From Nonomuraea fuscirosea (GTDB lineage Bacteria; Actinomycetota; Actinomycetes; Streptosporangiales; Streptosporangiaceae), in the NCBI RefSeq assembly GCF_003001935.1, contig NZ_PVNG01000006.1:248001-312000 (forward strand): a stretch of DNA of 64,000 nt, given 5' to 3'. The notes beneath the pieces were generated by a model. The model had not been told where the DNA came from. It saw only the letters and a list, made by a program, of their open reading frames with translations, and did not search any database. The position numbers and the translations under genes were made by a program. Positions 47,634-55,823 of this stretch are shown here, in pieces. Numbering within the stretch: the stretch's first letter is position 1; each line of letters begins with the position of its first letter.

Positions 47634-48059
47634 TTAAGCGCGCTCGCCGCGGCAGAGGTGGCACCACTCGGAGCGGGCCACGGACGTGCAGCCGTGGCAG
47701 TGGGTGCCGTGCAGGGTCAGCAGGTGCAGCTGGAAGGCGTTGAGCGCGCCGCCCTGATTCAGCGCGGCCACGTGGGGGTCGTGCGGCCAGGTGTGCGGCA
47801 GGTGGCATTTGAGGTAGGCGTTGCCGAACGCGGGCCAGCGCCGCCCGGTGCCGACCGTCACTCCGGCTACCGTGATCTCCACCCGCTCACTGCCGAGCGT
47901 CACGTCGATGCCGTCGATGGGCCGGTGGTCGTGCACCATGTGGCCGACGCACGGGGCAGGGCGGCCGCCAGGCCAGCCGAGCTGGGCGTTGATCGCGTCG
48001 ATCGCGGTGACAACCGCCTCGGGGACGTCGTCGATGCAAGGTCCGCTGTTCCACGTCAT
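47634..48059 (-). CDS. Phage hypothetical protein with C-terminal zinc site
   Basis: 141 residues from ATG at 48059. SGPCIDDVPEAVVTAIDAIN, RPAPCVGHMVHDHRPIDGID, ending HCHGCTSVARSEWCHLCRG (two CxxC). Unknown. Confidence 0.6.
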   Translation of the reverse strand: MTWNSGPCIDDVPEAVVTAIDAINAQLGWPGGRPAPCVGHMVHDHRPIDGIDVTLGSERVEITVAGVTVGTGRRWPAFGNAYLKCHLPHTWPHDPHVAALNQGGALNAFQLHLLTLHGTHCHGCTSVARSEWCHLCRGERA

Positions 48060-48130
48060 GCGAAGCTCCTTCGGGGATGGTGGCGCTAGCCGTACCGCTT
48101 GCGACAACGGCCAGCGCCCGAGGTGAGAGA

Positions 48131-49750
48131 TCAGCAGGGGATGACGACGGCGACCGTGAGGACCGACAGCCCGGCCGCCGCGAACGCGTCCTTGGGGAGC
48201 GGGATGATCTCGCCTTCCCAGTCCTCGACGAGCTGCCGGAAGTCCTGAGCGGCCTTGACCTGGCTGAAGGTGATCCCGGCGCCCATGACGGCGACGAGCC
48301 GGCCGCCGGGCTTCACGAACTGCAGGGCGTGGACGACGTGCGCGATGTCCTGCCCGCGTGAGAACGGCGGGTTCATCAGAACCCGATCAAACCGGTCCGG
48401 GAAGTGGCTCGGCGCGGCCTGCAGAAAGTCGCCCGTGGTTAGGCCGACGATGCCGGGCACGTCGAGCAGATCCTTAGACAGCTGCGGATACCGCTTGATG
48501 CAATGAACCTCGCAGCCAGCCGCGGCCGCCGCCTTGGCGATGGCGCCAGCACCTGCGGAGGGCTCTAGCACCACCATGCCGGGCTCCAGGCCGGCGGCGT
48601 CCAGTATCCGCGCCACCACGGCGGGCGGAGAGAAGAACGCTTCGGAGTCGCGCGGCACCTCCGGCAACGCCGCCTCGATCTTCGCGGCGAGCTCGTCCAT
48701 GTTCATCTTCGGTACCTCGACCTTCGGCCTGGCCTGGCCCTTCTTCTTGGGCCGGTTCGTCGTGGTGATGGCCGGTCCGTCCTCGCCGTGCGGGCAGTCG
48801 ACGGCCAGGATGTCGGTGAACTTCACCTTGTCCGGCCAGGAGTAGCCGGACTCGACGGCGACGGTCACTTTGTTGACCTTCACCACGGTGCGGCGACGGC
48901 CTCGCATCCAGTACGTGACCATGTCGCCGACGTGCACATTGCCCTTGTGCCACATGACGTACTCGCCCGCCTCGATCGCGGCGGCGAGCTGCGCCCGGTC
49001 ATATTCGAGCTGGTTGTCGAGCTGCGCCTTGCGGGCGAGCAGCCGCTCCCGGTAGTCGCCCTGGGCGGGCGCGTGGTCCTCGATGTAGCGCGGGTTCCCT
49101 CCGTAGTCGAGGTGCCTGCGCTCGTAGCCGTCCAGGCCCTTCTGGATCTGGCGCAGCTCCGCCTCAGCCGTCTCGATCCGGCGGCGGGTCACCGCCGGGG
49201 TCGCGGAGCGCCGCATCTGGGAGCCGACAGCGTTCGCGCGCTCGGCCGCGCTCTGCGCGGCGTCGTTCTCGCGGACGCTCTTGCTCATCGCCTGGTGCAT
49301 GCGCTTCTGGTCGGCGCGCGCACCCCGCTCGGAATGGTGACCAACCAGGATCGGCTGGCCGCCCGCGAACCGCTCGCTCAGCTGCTCCGCCCGGTCGTGC
49401 GCGGCCGCCGCCGCGCCGGCGTGCCGGTCCGCTTTCCGTTCCAGCGCGTCGCGCCGGTCTTCCAGCCGGTCGGCCTTGTCCGCCAGGACCTGGGCGCGGT
49501 CGCGGAAGGTGTCGTCAATCTCGACCTCGACCTCGTACCCGGCCGCGCGCAGCGCCTTCGCCGCGGCGCTGATGGCGTACCGGTCGGCGACCTGGTCACG
49601 GCTGTTGCGCAGGCCGAGCATCCGGATGGACGGGAAGAACTTGAAGCCGCCGTTCTCCCACAAGCGGATGATCTCGTACACGCCGTCGCCCTTGCGGGTG
49701 CCGTACACGAGGGTGCCGTCCTCGTGGTTGTGCTTGATGGTGATGGTCAA
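48131..49750 (-). CDS. DUF3560 - N6-adenine-type methyltransferase fusion
   Basis: 539 residues from TTG at 49750 (GAAGAGGG upstream). The N-terminal DUF3560 part has ITIKHNHEDGTLVYGTRKGD, then a long Ala/Arg coiled coil (HDRAEQLSERFAGGQPILVG, HHSERG). The C-terminal ~200 residues are a class I methyltransferase with a SAM loop (VVLEPSAGAGAIAKAAAAAG) and catalytic NPPF (DRVLMNPPFSRG), as in N6-adenine methyltransferases. A combined DNA-modifying role for phage protection is likely. Longest gene of its operon. Confidence 0.82.
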   Translation of the reverse strand: MTITIKHNHEDGTLVYGTRKGDGVYEIIRLWENGGFKFFPSIRMLGLRNSRDQVADRYAISAAAKALRAAGYEVEVEIDDTFRDRAQVLADKADRLEDRRDALERKADRHAGAAAAAHDRAEQLSERFAGGQPILVGHHSERGARADQKRMHQAMSKSVRENDAAQSAAERANAVGSQMRRSATPAVTRRRIETAEAELRQIQKGLDGYERRHLDYGGNPRYIEDHAPAQGDYRERLLARKAQLDNQLEYDRAQLAAAIEAGEYVMWHKGNVHVGDMVTYWMRGRRRTVVKVNKVTVAVESGYSWPDKVKFTDILAVDCPHGEDGPAITTTNRPKKKGQARPKVEVPKMNMDELAAKIEAALPEVPRDSEAFFSPPAVVARILDAAGLEPGMVVLEPSAGAGAIAKAAAAAGCEVHCIKRYPQLSKDLLDVPGIVGLTTGDFLQAAPSHFPDRFDRVLMNPPFSRGQDIAHVVHALQFVKPGGRLVAVMGAGITFSQVKAAQDFRQLVEDWEGEIIPLPKDAFAAAGLSVLTVAVVIPC

Positions 49751-49818
49751 CGTGCCCTCTTCTGGGTTGGTCGGGGGGAGGGGCGGTGGTGGGTGGCCGC
49801 CGCCCCGTGACGGATGGG

Positions 49819-50094
49819 TCAGGACCGCTGGTAGGTCCAGCCGGGCGGGAGCGACACCGGCCGGCTGCAGTCGGTGCAGGTGAACCCCGCGTGCCCGGAC
49901 GTCCGGTCGTCGTCGGAGACGGTGGTCGCGCTGACGACCTTGTCGCCAGCGATATAGATGGCGTGATGTTCGCCGTCCGTGGTGGTCTCCGCGATCTCCT
50001 CGCTGCCGCACGAGCTGTACGGGCAGGCCAGCGACATGCGCAGGAACACGGTCGGCGCGCTGTCGCGGCCGAGCAGCGGCGTGGCCGCGATCAC
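49819..50094 (-). CDS. Small phage protein with Cys pairs
   Basis: 91 residues from GTG at 50094 (GTGA overlap); an ATG 19 codons later is an alternative. CPYSSCGSEEIAETTTDGEH and FTCTDCSRPVSLPPGWTYQ. Unknown. Confidence 0.5.
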   Translation of the reverse strand: MIAATPLLGRDSAPTVFLRMSLACPYSSCGSEEIAETTTDGEHHAIYIAGDKVVSATTVSDDDRTSGHAGFTCTDCSRPVSLPPGWTYQRS

Positions 50095-50759
50095 CGAAGC
50101 GTCCTGCTGCCCGGGTCGTCCGCGGTGCGGCACATGTCCTTGTGGATGTAGCCGAGCTGGTACTGGTCGGCCAGCCCTTCCTGCGCGGCGGCGCGGATGT
50201 TCAGCTCCAGCAGCGCGGTCGGGTTGTCCTCGCCGACGCGGCCGATCTCGACGTCCTCGGGCATCGGGTCGCCCGGCCGGACGACCTGCAGGACCCACGC
50301 CTGCGCCTGGACGCCGTGCTCGCACAGCGGGATCCCGCTGATTGCGACCCTTCTCGGCGGGGCCGGGACGAACGGCACCTGCAGCCAGCCGTCTTCCCAC
50401 GGCAGCCCCATCTCCTCGGCCAGGTCGCCCACCGCGCCCTCCGACGCGGCCAGCTTCTCCAGGCTGGAGCCGTAGATGTCCACGAACTTCTTGACGCGCC
50501 GCACGACGGCCTGCGGCGTCAGCTCGACCAGGAGGACAGCGCCGTCTGCGTGCCACCCCTCGGCCATCTGCTCCAGCTTCCCGGCGGCGTAGTAGCGGCC
50601 GTGGCCTATCTCGCCGGTCCAGGTGAGGTCACCGGCCACGTAGCGGGGCGAGTTGACGACGGCCAGGCCCTCCCGGCGGATGAGGTGGTCGTGCTCGCCC
50701 CAGCCGGGGATCCCGGCCAGGACGTACCGGGTTTCGAGGGCGATGTCGGTGATGGTCAT
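50091..50759 (-). CDS. Phage hypothetical protein
   Basis: 222 residues from ATG at 50759. ETRYVLAGIPGWGEHDHLIR, DLTWTGEIGHGRYYAAGKLE, VKKFVDIYGSSLEKLAASEG, ending in an acidic/helical part. No family. Coupled to both neighbours. Confidence 0.55.
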   Translation of the reverse strand: MTITDIALETRYVLAGIPGWGEHDHLIRREGLAVVNSPRYVAGDLTWTGEIGHGRYYAAGKLEQMAEGWHADGAVLLVELTPQAVVRRVKKFVDIYGSSLEKLAASEGAVGDLAEEMGLPWEDGWLQVPFVPAPPRRVAISGIPLCEHGVQAQAWVLQVVRPGDPMPEDVEIGRVGEDNPTALLELNIRAAAQEGLADQYQLGYIHKDMCRTADDPGSRTLR

Positions 50760-50995
50760 TTCTGAAGTCCTTCCAGGGTGCAGTCGTAAAGAAGGTGGGT
50801 GTCCATGAGGGCGTCGAGCGTGCTGGTGACGATCTCGCCGTGGCCGGGCTCGCTGCCCTCGACCCGCTCGCGGCACATCGGGCAGTTCACGCCGATCGTG
50901 TGGTTGTTGGTGTCGTGGAAGTAGCCGTGGCTGCGCGCCTTGCGGGCGATCGCGGCGCGGCCGGTCTTCGTGGCCGGGTTCGGGGAACTGCTCAT
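50756..50995 (-). CDS. Small phage protein
   Basis: 79 residues, IARKARSHGYFHDTNNHTIG, one CPMC pair, LDALMDTHLLYDCTLEGLQ. 4-bp overlaps. Unknown. Confidence 0.5.
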   Translation of the reverse strand: MSSSPNPATKTGRAAIARKARSHGYFHDTNNHTIGVNCPMCRERVEGSEPGHGEIVTSTLDALMDTHLLYDCTLEGLQK

Positions 50996-51660
50996 TCGCC
51001 GTCCTCGCCTTCGAGGTCGGTCGCTTCGTCGCGCGCCGCCTCGGCGAAGTCCAGGTCGAACCCGCCTTCCTCGCGCAGGATCTTGTCGAGGAGTTCGGCG
51101 ACTTCATCCCGGCTCGGGAGGGGCCCGGTGACCGGGTCGTACACCGGGCACGAGTCGGGGCACCGCTGGCCGGCCTCGCCGCCGCAGAGCGGGCAGGGCT
51201 CCTTGCTGGGCACGGTGTCGCGGACGTCGAAGACGCGTTCAGCGGTCCAGCCGGACCACTTGCCCTGCACGGTCTCCTCAACTTCGCCGGTGTCCGGGTT
51301 CTCCTCCGCGACGATCTTGTTGCCGCGACGGCGGGCGAGGACGCACAGCGGCTTCGCCTCGTCCAGGACTGTGCGGCCTTCCTTGGCCCAGAAGAACGCG
51401 CTGTTGACGCGGATCGCGTCGGGCCGCTGCGCCATCATGCCGAGCGCGTTGCCGAGGGTGCGGTGCCCCATGACGCGACTGGCGTACATGCGGAACATGT
51501 CGATCAGTTCGGGCCGGGAGGCGAGCACCGCCGCACCGTTCTCGCGGGCCGCGATCGCGGCCTGCTTGTCGGCGTGCTTACGCGCCGCCCATTCGGCGCG
51601 CTGCTCGGGGGTGAAGTTGGCGCGGGGCCGTTTCCTGGTCCTGCGGGTCGTGCTGCTCAT
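50992..51660 (-). CDS. Phage hypothetical protein with zinc site
   Basis: 222 residues from ATG at 51660. Basic N-terminus (TTRRTRKRPRANFTPEQRAE), a helical middle (LIDMFRMYASRVMGHRTLGN), CPLCGGEAGQRCPDSC and an acidic tail. Unknown; ribosome site AGAAAGGGC. Confidence 0.55.
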   Translation of the reverse strand: MSSTTRRTRKRPRANFTPEQRAEWAARKHADKQAAIAARENGAAVLASRPELIDMFRMYASRVMGHRTLGNALGMMAQRPDAIRVNSAFFWAKEGRTVLDEAKPLCVLARRRGNKIVAEENPDTGEVEETVQGKWSGWTAERVFDVRDTVPSKEPCPLCGGEAGQRCPDSCPVYDPVTGPLPSRDEVAELLDKILREEGGFDLDFAEAARDEATDLEGEDGE

Positions 51661-51687
51661 GGGTTGCCCTTTCTTGCTTGCTTTTTT

Positions 51688-51695
51688 GCTTGCGT
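51688..51695 (-). promoter_or_regulatory. ACGCAAGC site 7
   Basis: TCACGCAAGC-aaaaa-AGCAAGCAAGAAAGGG on the minus strand, 28 bp before the ATG at 51660. A second GCAAGC copy follows directly before the ribosome site. Confidence 0.45.
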
Positions 51696-52008
51696 GATTG
51701 CGCTGGCCCCGGGACGGGCCAGCGCCGGGGCGGAGTCGGGTGGTGACTGCGGGCGGCAGGCCGAACAAGTCGGTGCCGATGGCCACGGGGTCGTCATGGG
51801 TGTTTCTGCTCTGGGACAGGCCATAGCCGTCGTCGAGGCTTATCAGCCGAACGGCTCTGTCCCGCGCCGTCGTGAGGGGGACACCGTCCTGCTTGTAGCC
51901 ACGATACGGATTCCGCTGTGGCGACAAAGCTGTCACTGATCCCCGTACGACCACGCCTGCGCCTTATCGTCGAATCATGGACGGAGCGGTCTTCACGACT
52001 AGCCTCCG

Positions 52009-52103
52009 CCCCTCACGCCCAAGGGCGAGCTGGGTCTGTGTGGTTCTGCAGGGCCTTCAGGCACCTGCCGGACAGCGGGCTCGGGATCCCTAGGCGTGAG
52101 GGG
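52009..52103 (+). promoter_or_regulatory. Inverted repeat framing the leader of microprotein copy 2
   Basis: CCCCTCACGCC (52009-52019) and GGCGTGAGGGG (52093-52103), 73 nt apart. The second arm overlaps the GGGGAGGG ribosome site of the microprotein at 52113, so pairing would hide it. Confidence 0.5.
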
Positions 52104-52112
52104 AGGGAGAGC

Positions 52113-52229
52113 ATGCTTCAGGAAGAGCAGAAACGCCACAGTAAGTGGTGGTGGCTTCCTGGCACGCTATCGGCTGCGGCCTCGATTATTCGGCTGGCGT
52201 ACCAGCTGATGCGCGACCACAGCCTGTAG
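52113..52229 (+). CDS. WWWLPG microprotein (copy 2)
   Basis: 38 residues: MLQEEQKRHSK, WWWLPG, TLSAAASIIRLAYQLMRD. Paralogous to 10931-11050 with the same Trp triplet, LPG and helix. Opposed to the surrounding phage operon, with its own ribosome site and terminator. Same uncertainty of function; conservation of two copies argues for selection. Confidence 0.72.
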   Translation: MLQEEQKRHSKWWWLPGTLSAAASIIRLAYQLMRDHSL

Positions 52230-52239
52230 AACGAGACGC

Positions 52240-52263
52240 AGCCCCGGCTTCAAGGCCGGGGCT
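52240..52263 (+). terminator. Terminator of microprotein copy 2
   Basis: AGCCCCGGC (52240-52248) and GCCGGGGCT (52255-52263), 6-nt loop, 10 bp after the TAG. Confidence 0.75.
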
Positions 52264-52343
52264 TCGTCATGTCACAGCCTCAGCCGTGACGGCCTGTTCG
52301 CTGAGGGCGGCCCGCCCCGGGCGAGGCGAAGCCGCGAGAGGGG

Positions 52344-52951
52344 CTAGTACCTGGTGGCGTCGCGGTCGTCCTGGGTGAATCCGCCGCCGCCGCGCGACAC
52401 CAGCCGCCCGGCGCGCGTCATGGTTTCGGTGGTGCGGCGGGAGGAGTACGACAGCGTCGTGTCCGCGCCGATGCCGATGTCGCCGGCCGCAACGAACGCG
52501 TCCTGGTCCGCGCCGAGGAAAATGAACGTCCAGCCCTTCTTCTGCTGGTCTTCGATCAGGCTGCGGATCTGGCGGCGGGAGCGCCACTCCGTGGACCTGT
52601 TCTCCTGGCCGTCGGTGAGGATGACGACGCTGATGTGCCGGGGACGTCGCCCTCGGGCATGGCGTCGAACTGGTCTTGCATGCGAGTGATGGTCTGGCCG
52701 ATGGCGTCGAGCAGCGCGGTCATGCCGCGCGGCTGGAGATGGTAGTTGGGGACTTCTGCCAGGGGGCGGACCTCGTACACCGTCTCGCAGTGGTCGTCGA
52801 ACTGGTACAGCGACACGAGGGTCTCGCCCGGGTTGGCGGCCTGCTCGGCGAGGAACGCCCTCAGGCCACCTTCGGTGTCGTCCTTGACTTTCTGCATGCT
52901 GCCGGAGCGGTCCAGGATGATCGTGATGTGGCGGCGGTTCGGGTTGGGCAT
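52344..52951 (-). pseudogene. VWA-domain protein, reading frame shifted in the middle
   Basis: The N-terminal half (from ATG 52951) has the MIDAS motif ITIILDRSGSM, FLAEQAANPGETLVSLYQFD and RGMTALLDAIGQTITRM. At about 52645, in GTCCCCGG, the meaningful frame changes: the C-terminal half, HISVVILTDGQENRSTEW then GWTFIFLGADQDAFVAAGDI, is in the -1 frame. Together they make a normal ~200-residue VWA domain. A -1 slip on the four Cs would restore it, so this is a broken gene, a sequencing slip, or programmed frameshifting. Phage VWA proteins are of unknown role. Confidence 0.7.
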
Positions 52952-53014
52952 GTCGATCCCTTTCGAGAGTGGAGGGGTTGCGCCGAGCCGGCGAGCACCG
53001 GTTGGCGTAGAGGG

Positions 53015-53042
53015 TTAACGCAAGCAATATTGCTTGCGTTAA
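53015..53042. promoter_or_regulatory. Perfect 28-bp palindrome containing ACGCAAGC (site 8)
   Basis: TTAACGCAAGCAAT (53015-53028) followed by its exact reverse complement (53029-53042). It lies 63 bp before the VWA gene start. It is the most complete example of the motif and shows that the binding unit is symmetrical. Confidence 0.65.
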
Positions 53043-53767
53043 GCGGTACACGTACTCGTGGATCCAGGCCAGGCCGGTGTTGTCGAGGTCGTACTGCGCC
53101 CGGGTCACGGTGACGAGGCGAGCATGGCGTCCGGACGGGATATTACCTCCGGAGCGGAGAGTCGGCGCAGCACCCTGAGCAGGGTCTCTCAGATCTCGGC
53201 AAGGGTTTAGGGTTCAACCCTGGGCATAGTGATAATCATGCGCACCTCTCTGCTAGCGGTGTTGCTTGCATCTGTGGCGAGGAACAGCTGCGGACGTAAT
53301 TCCGGGAGCGGTGGCATGGTTGCGCGACCTCCGATGTTCCGCCGCATTTCCGCAGGCCAGAAGCTTGTTTGCTGAGATCAGCTTGCCATAAAGTTATATC
53401 GTTTGCAAAACGACCCTTTGACGTTGGGAAACGCGCTCCTCAGAGCGCGCGTGAGCGCTCCGAGGAGCGTTCCCACCAAGCGCACGAGACGCCACGACTC
53501 CGGAATGGCGCCCGAATGTCGTCGGGTGGTGAGTGGCTGAGCGTAAGGCATCCCGTCTGCCATCGACCCAGGCAACCTGCAGCAGAACACCCCCGCCGCC
53601 GCCCACCCGGCCGTTACTATTGGCATCAAATTGGAAGGTGCCAAGCGTTGGGACATGTTAAGCCGGGCTTGCACCTCCGTCGTCGGCCCACTGCTGCTAC
53701 GCAGTGGGCCGACGACACACGGGATGGATAGGCGAACTACGGAACGACGAGAGCGACGGAGACGTCC
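53043..53767. other. 700-bp spacer without a convincing gene
   Basis: Contains several inverted repeats (GCGCTC/GAGCGC around 53440; 53679-53716) and frames without protein character. It separates the phage operon from the AT-rich cargo genes and may hold their promoter. Confidence 0.4.
53679..53716. terminator. Perfect 16-bp inverted repeat
   Basis: GTCGTCGGCCCACTGC (53679-53694), loop TGCTAC, GCAGTGGGCCGACGAC (53701-53716). Either a terminator or a large operator ahead of the gene at 53768. Confidence 0.55.
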
Positions 53768-54766
53768 TTGCTGCGACAAACATGGAGGAGGCGCATCCGT
53801 CGCTGGCGGGCGGGTCTAGCCCTTCTGCTGGCCGGCATGATATGCCTCGCGGCATCGTTCATTTTCCAGGATTCGCCCTGGTACTCAAGCGCCCTGACTG
53901 AAGTTGGTGCTACATTCCTGCTCTTCGCACCTCTATTGATGCTGCAACGCCGCATTGAGAAGAGATTTCATCTGGTTGAGACAGGTCAACAAGCTATCGA
54001 AGATCGACAAAACAGGACCATAAACGAAATTGCAGCCCTGTCGGAGGAAGTAGCCCAAAATAAGGACGATATCCAACGAACCCTAGATCAGCTCTCAGAG
54101 GCTGTGTTTGAACGTCTACAGACAGCCCGAACAAAGGACAAGGAAAGGTTTGCGGCCGTCAGTGCCAATCCTACCTTTGAGTCTCTGGGTGACGCTCTGC
54201 AACGCGCCCGAGAACTGGGGCTAATATCTGATCAAGGATGCAGAGTGCCCTTACGGGAAACGCCCCTCTTCGTGAGATTTCACGCGAATATGCCTCATGA
54301 CGTACAGCTAACCCTAGAAGACATGGCAGGCAATGCCATCCATACCGCATACTGGGCTCACGACAATAGCGCTGAGGCCGTTTTGGTGGATATCATCGAG
54401 AAAGTGCAACTGATCGGACAGTATCCAGGAGACGTGGCGTTCTATCCAACACATATATTTGTCGACCTTCGCAACTTGCTGGATCTAGCTCATCGTCATT
54501 CGACCGGGGAAAGTCGAATGCGCAACCCTCTGGGCCCGCTAATACAATTCTGCGATCCCCAATGGGTCATCACAGAAACAAAGGTTATGGCCATTGATGA
54601 GGGCTATACGATAGAAGCCCATCGGTTGAACGAGATGGATTGGTACGATCACGTGCGCCCTAAGGGTTGGGCCGATCCCACCTCTCTCTTTGATGCCCTC
54701 GAAAGCGCTCGCGCCCTGTACCGCAACGGTCGGCTTGCCGTCTATCCTCCCGATCCTCCCTTCTAG
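53768..54766 (+). CDS. Membrane protein with coiled coil, partner of HEPN gene
   Basis: 332 residues. Two N-terminal helices (LALLLAGMICLAASFIF; ALTEVGATFLLFAPLLML), a coiled coil at ~75-125 (EDRQNRTINEIAALSEEVAQ) and a ~200-residue soluble domain with HANMPHDVQLTLEDM and YPTHIFVDLRNLLDLAHRHS. Codon use is far less GC-rich than the phage genes. It precedes the HEPN gene by 76 bp on the same strand, so they are probably one module. It may sense stress at the membrane; this is inference. Confidence 0.65.
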   Translation: MLRQTWRRRIRRWRAGLALLLAGMICLAASFIFQDSPWYSSALTEVGATFLLFAPLLMLQRRIEKRFHLVETGQQAIEDRQNRTINEIAALSEEVAQNKDDIQRTLDQLSEAVFERLQTARTKDKERFAAVSANPTFESLGDALQRARELGLISDQGCRVPLRETPLFVRFHANMPHDVQLTLEDMAGNAIHTAYWAHDNSAEAVLVDIIEKVQLIGQYPGDVAFYPTHIFVDLRNLLDLAHRHSTGESRMRNPLGPLIQFCDPQWVITETKVMAIDEGYTIEAHRLNEMDWYDHVRPKGWADPTSLFDALESARALYRNGRLAVYPPDPPF

Positions 54767-54842
54767 AATCGTGGCTTTGGGCCCGGGGTAGATGGCTCAA
54801 TCATAGAAAATCACATTATTTTTTATTGAAAGAAGTATCTGA

Positions 54843-55736
54843 GTGGCAGAAGTCCGTTTCAAGGCGTACGAGATATATACACGCACGAGAGTGGAGGTCA
54901 ACGATGCCATCATGGCGCTTTTGGCAGGATCCAGACTCGCGGCACACACACTTCAACTGACAAGTGGCTCCCAAAAGCTTCTCCCCGAGATTTTTCCTGC
55001 CGTCGACCATATTACGAGATTCAATTTGCAGAGCGAAACCGCCAGAGAATTGCTTCTGAATGCAGACGCTTACCTTGGCGCCGTGACCATCCCTTACGCA
55101 TTGGCAGTCCACGAAGACTTCGTATCTGTCGCATTAGACTTGGTAAAGCGCGCGGGCATGCCCCTGCTGAGCCTGGGTAAGCCGATAAAGGCGTGGAATA
55201 TGCATGAAACCTTATTTCGTTCGCTCGGTGCGCCTCTGCCTGCAGCAACCCTTTCGCAATTCCACCTCCTCCGACATTTGCGCAATGCATTGATTCATGA
55301 AGGGGGTGCAGTATCTAGTCAATTGATCGACGCAGTTAACGGTATGCCAGGAGACGTGACGGTCGATTGGGAGCTCCTTACCGGACGTCATCCGCAGGAC
55401 ATTTTATCCTCTTCGACTATCGTCTTTACCGCGAATGATATATTCGCATCCTTTGCAATAAGTAAAAGGCTGGGCCGAGACATCAATTCCGCACTACAAA
55501 TCGGTCTGCCTTCGAATGTCTGGGTAGAGCTGGCTGTAGAGCATTTCTTAGATGATCCCGCAAGCACCGGCAGAACCCGTAATAGCGACCAATGGATGAG
55601 GGCGCTATGGGGCTACGCCCGTAGAGTGTACAGAGAGTTGAACCTTCCTGAGGGCGAGTTGGAACGGGCGGCCAGAACTATGGGAGTTTGGACGCGGCCA
55701 GCAGGCTCAGTGCCGCCTCGCAGAAGAAGGAAGTGA
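54843..55736 (+). CDS. HEPN-like RNase domain protein
   Basis: 297 residues from GTG at 54843. The helical centre contains LLRHLRNALIHEGG: R147-N-A-L-I-H152, the Rx4-6H signature of HEPN ribonucleases, embedded in long helices. Flanking helices (AHTLQLTSGSQKLLPEIFPA; ALDLVKRAGMPLLSLG) complete an all-alpha fold. Such proteins act in abortive infection and toxin systems, often cutting tRNA or mRNA. Its 3' end overlaps the permuted tRNA-like sequence on the other strand. Low-GC cargo, likely a prophage-borne defence gene. Confidence 0.6.
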   Translation: MAEVRFKAYEIYTRTRVEVNDAIMALLAGSRLAAHTLQLTSGSQKLLPEIFPAVDHITRFNLQSETARELLLNADAYLGAVTIPYALAVHEDFVSVALDLVKRAGMPLLSLGKPIKAWNMHETLFRSLGAPLPAATLSQFHLLRHLRNALIHEGGAVSSQLIDAVNGMPGDVTVDWELLTGRHPQDILSSSTIVFTANDIFASFAISKRLGRDINSALQIGLPSNVWVELAVEHFLDDPASTGRTRNSDQWMRALWGYARRVYRELNLPEGELERAARTMGVWTRPAGSVPPRRRRK

Positions 55737-55823
55737 GAAAAAGGGGGCTCTTCCTATTGAGCTACATCCAGCAAACCACTGGAGCCGGGACTCGAACCCG
55801 GGTCGCCACCTTTCTGTGAGAGA
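55733..55823 (-). tRNA. Permuted tRNA-like sequence (3' half precedes 5' half)
   Basis: Minus strand: AAAGG, a variable-like GGTGGCGAC, a perfect T arm (CCGGG-TTCGAGT-CCCGG, 55801-55785), then CTCCAGT, a short linker GGTTTG, CTGGATG, TA, a D arm (GCTC-AATAGGAA-GAGC, 55762-55747, with GG in the loop) and CCCCTTTTT. The outer ends CCTTT (55744-55740) and AAAGG (55813-55809) pair as an anticodon stem, and CTCAC occurs on both sides of the break, in the anticodon-loop position. So the halves are in swapped order. Weak points: the acceptor helix has only 5 Watson-Crick pairs (CTGGA/TCCAG) plus wobbles and mismatches, and no CCA. It may be a permuted gene, or two remnants of neighbouring tRNAs or an att relic. 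Confidence 0.4.

Noticed and set aside
48788..49810. 340-codon plus-strand frame
   Set aside because: Opposite the DUF3560-methyltransferase gene; no motif.
53369..53779. Overlapping ORFs on both strands, 120-133 codons
   Set aside because: They cross several perfect inverted repeats and show no family pattern; treated as non-coding.
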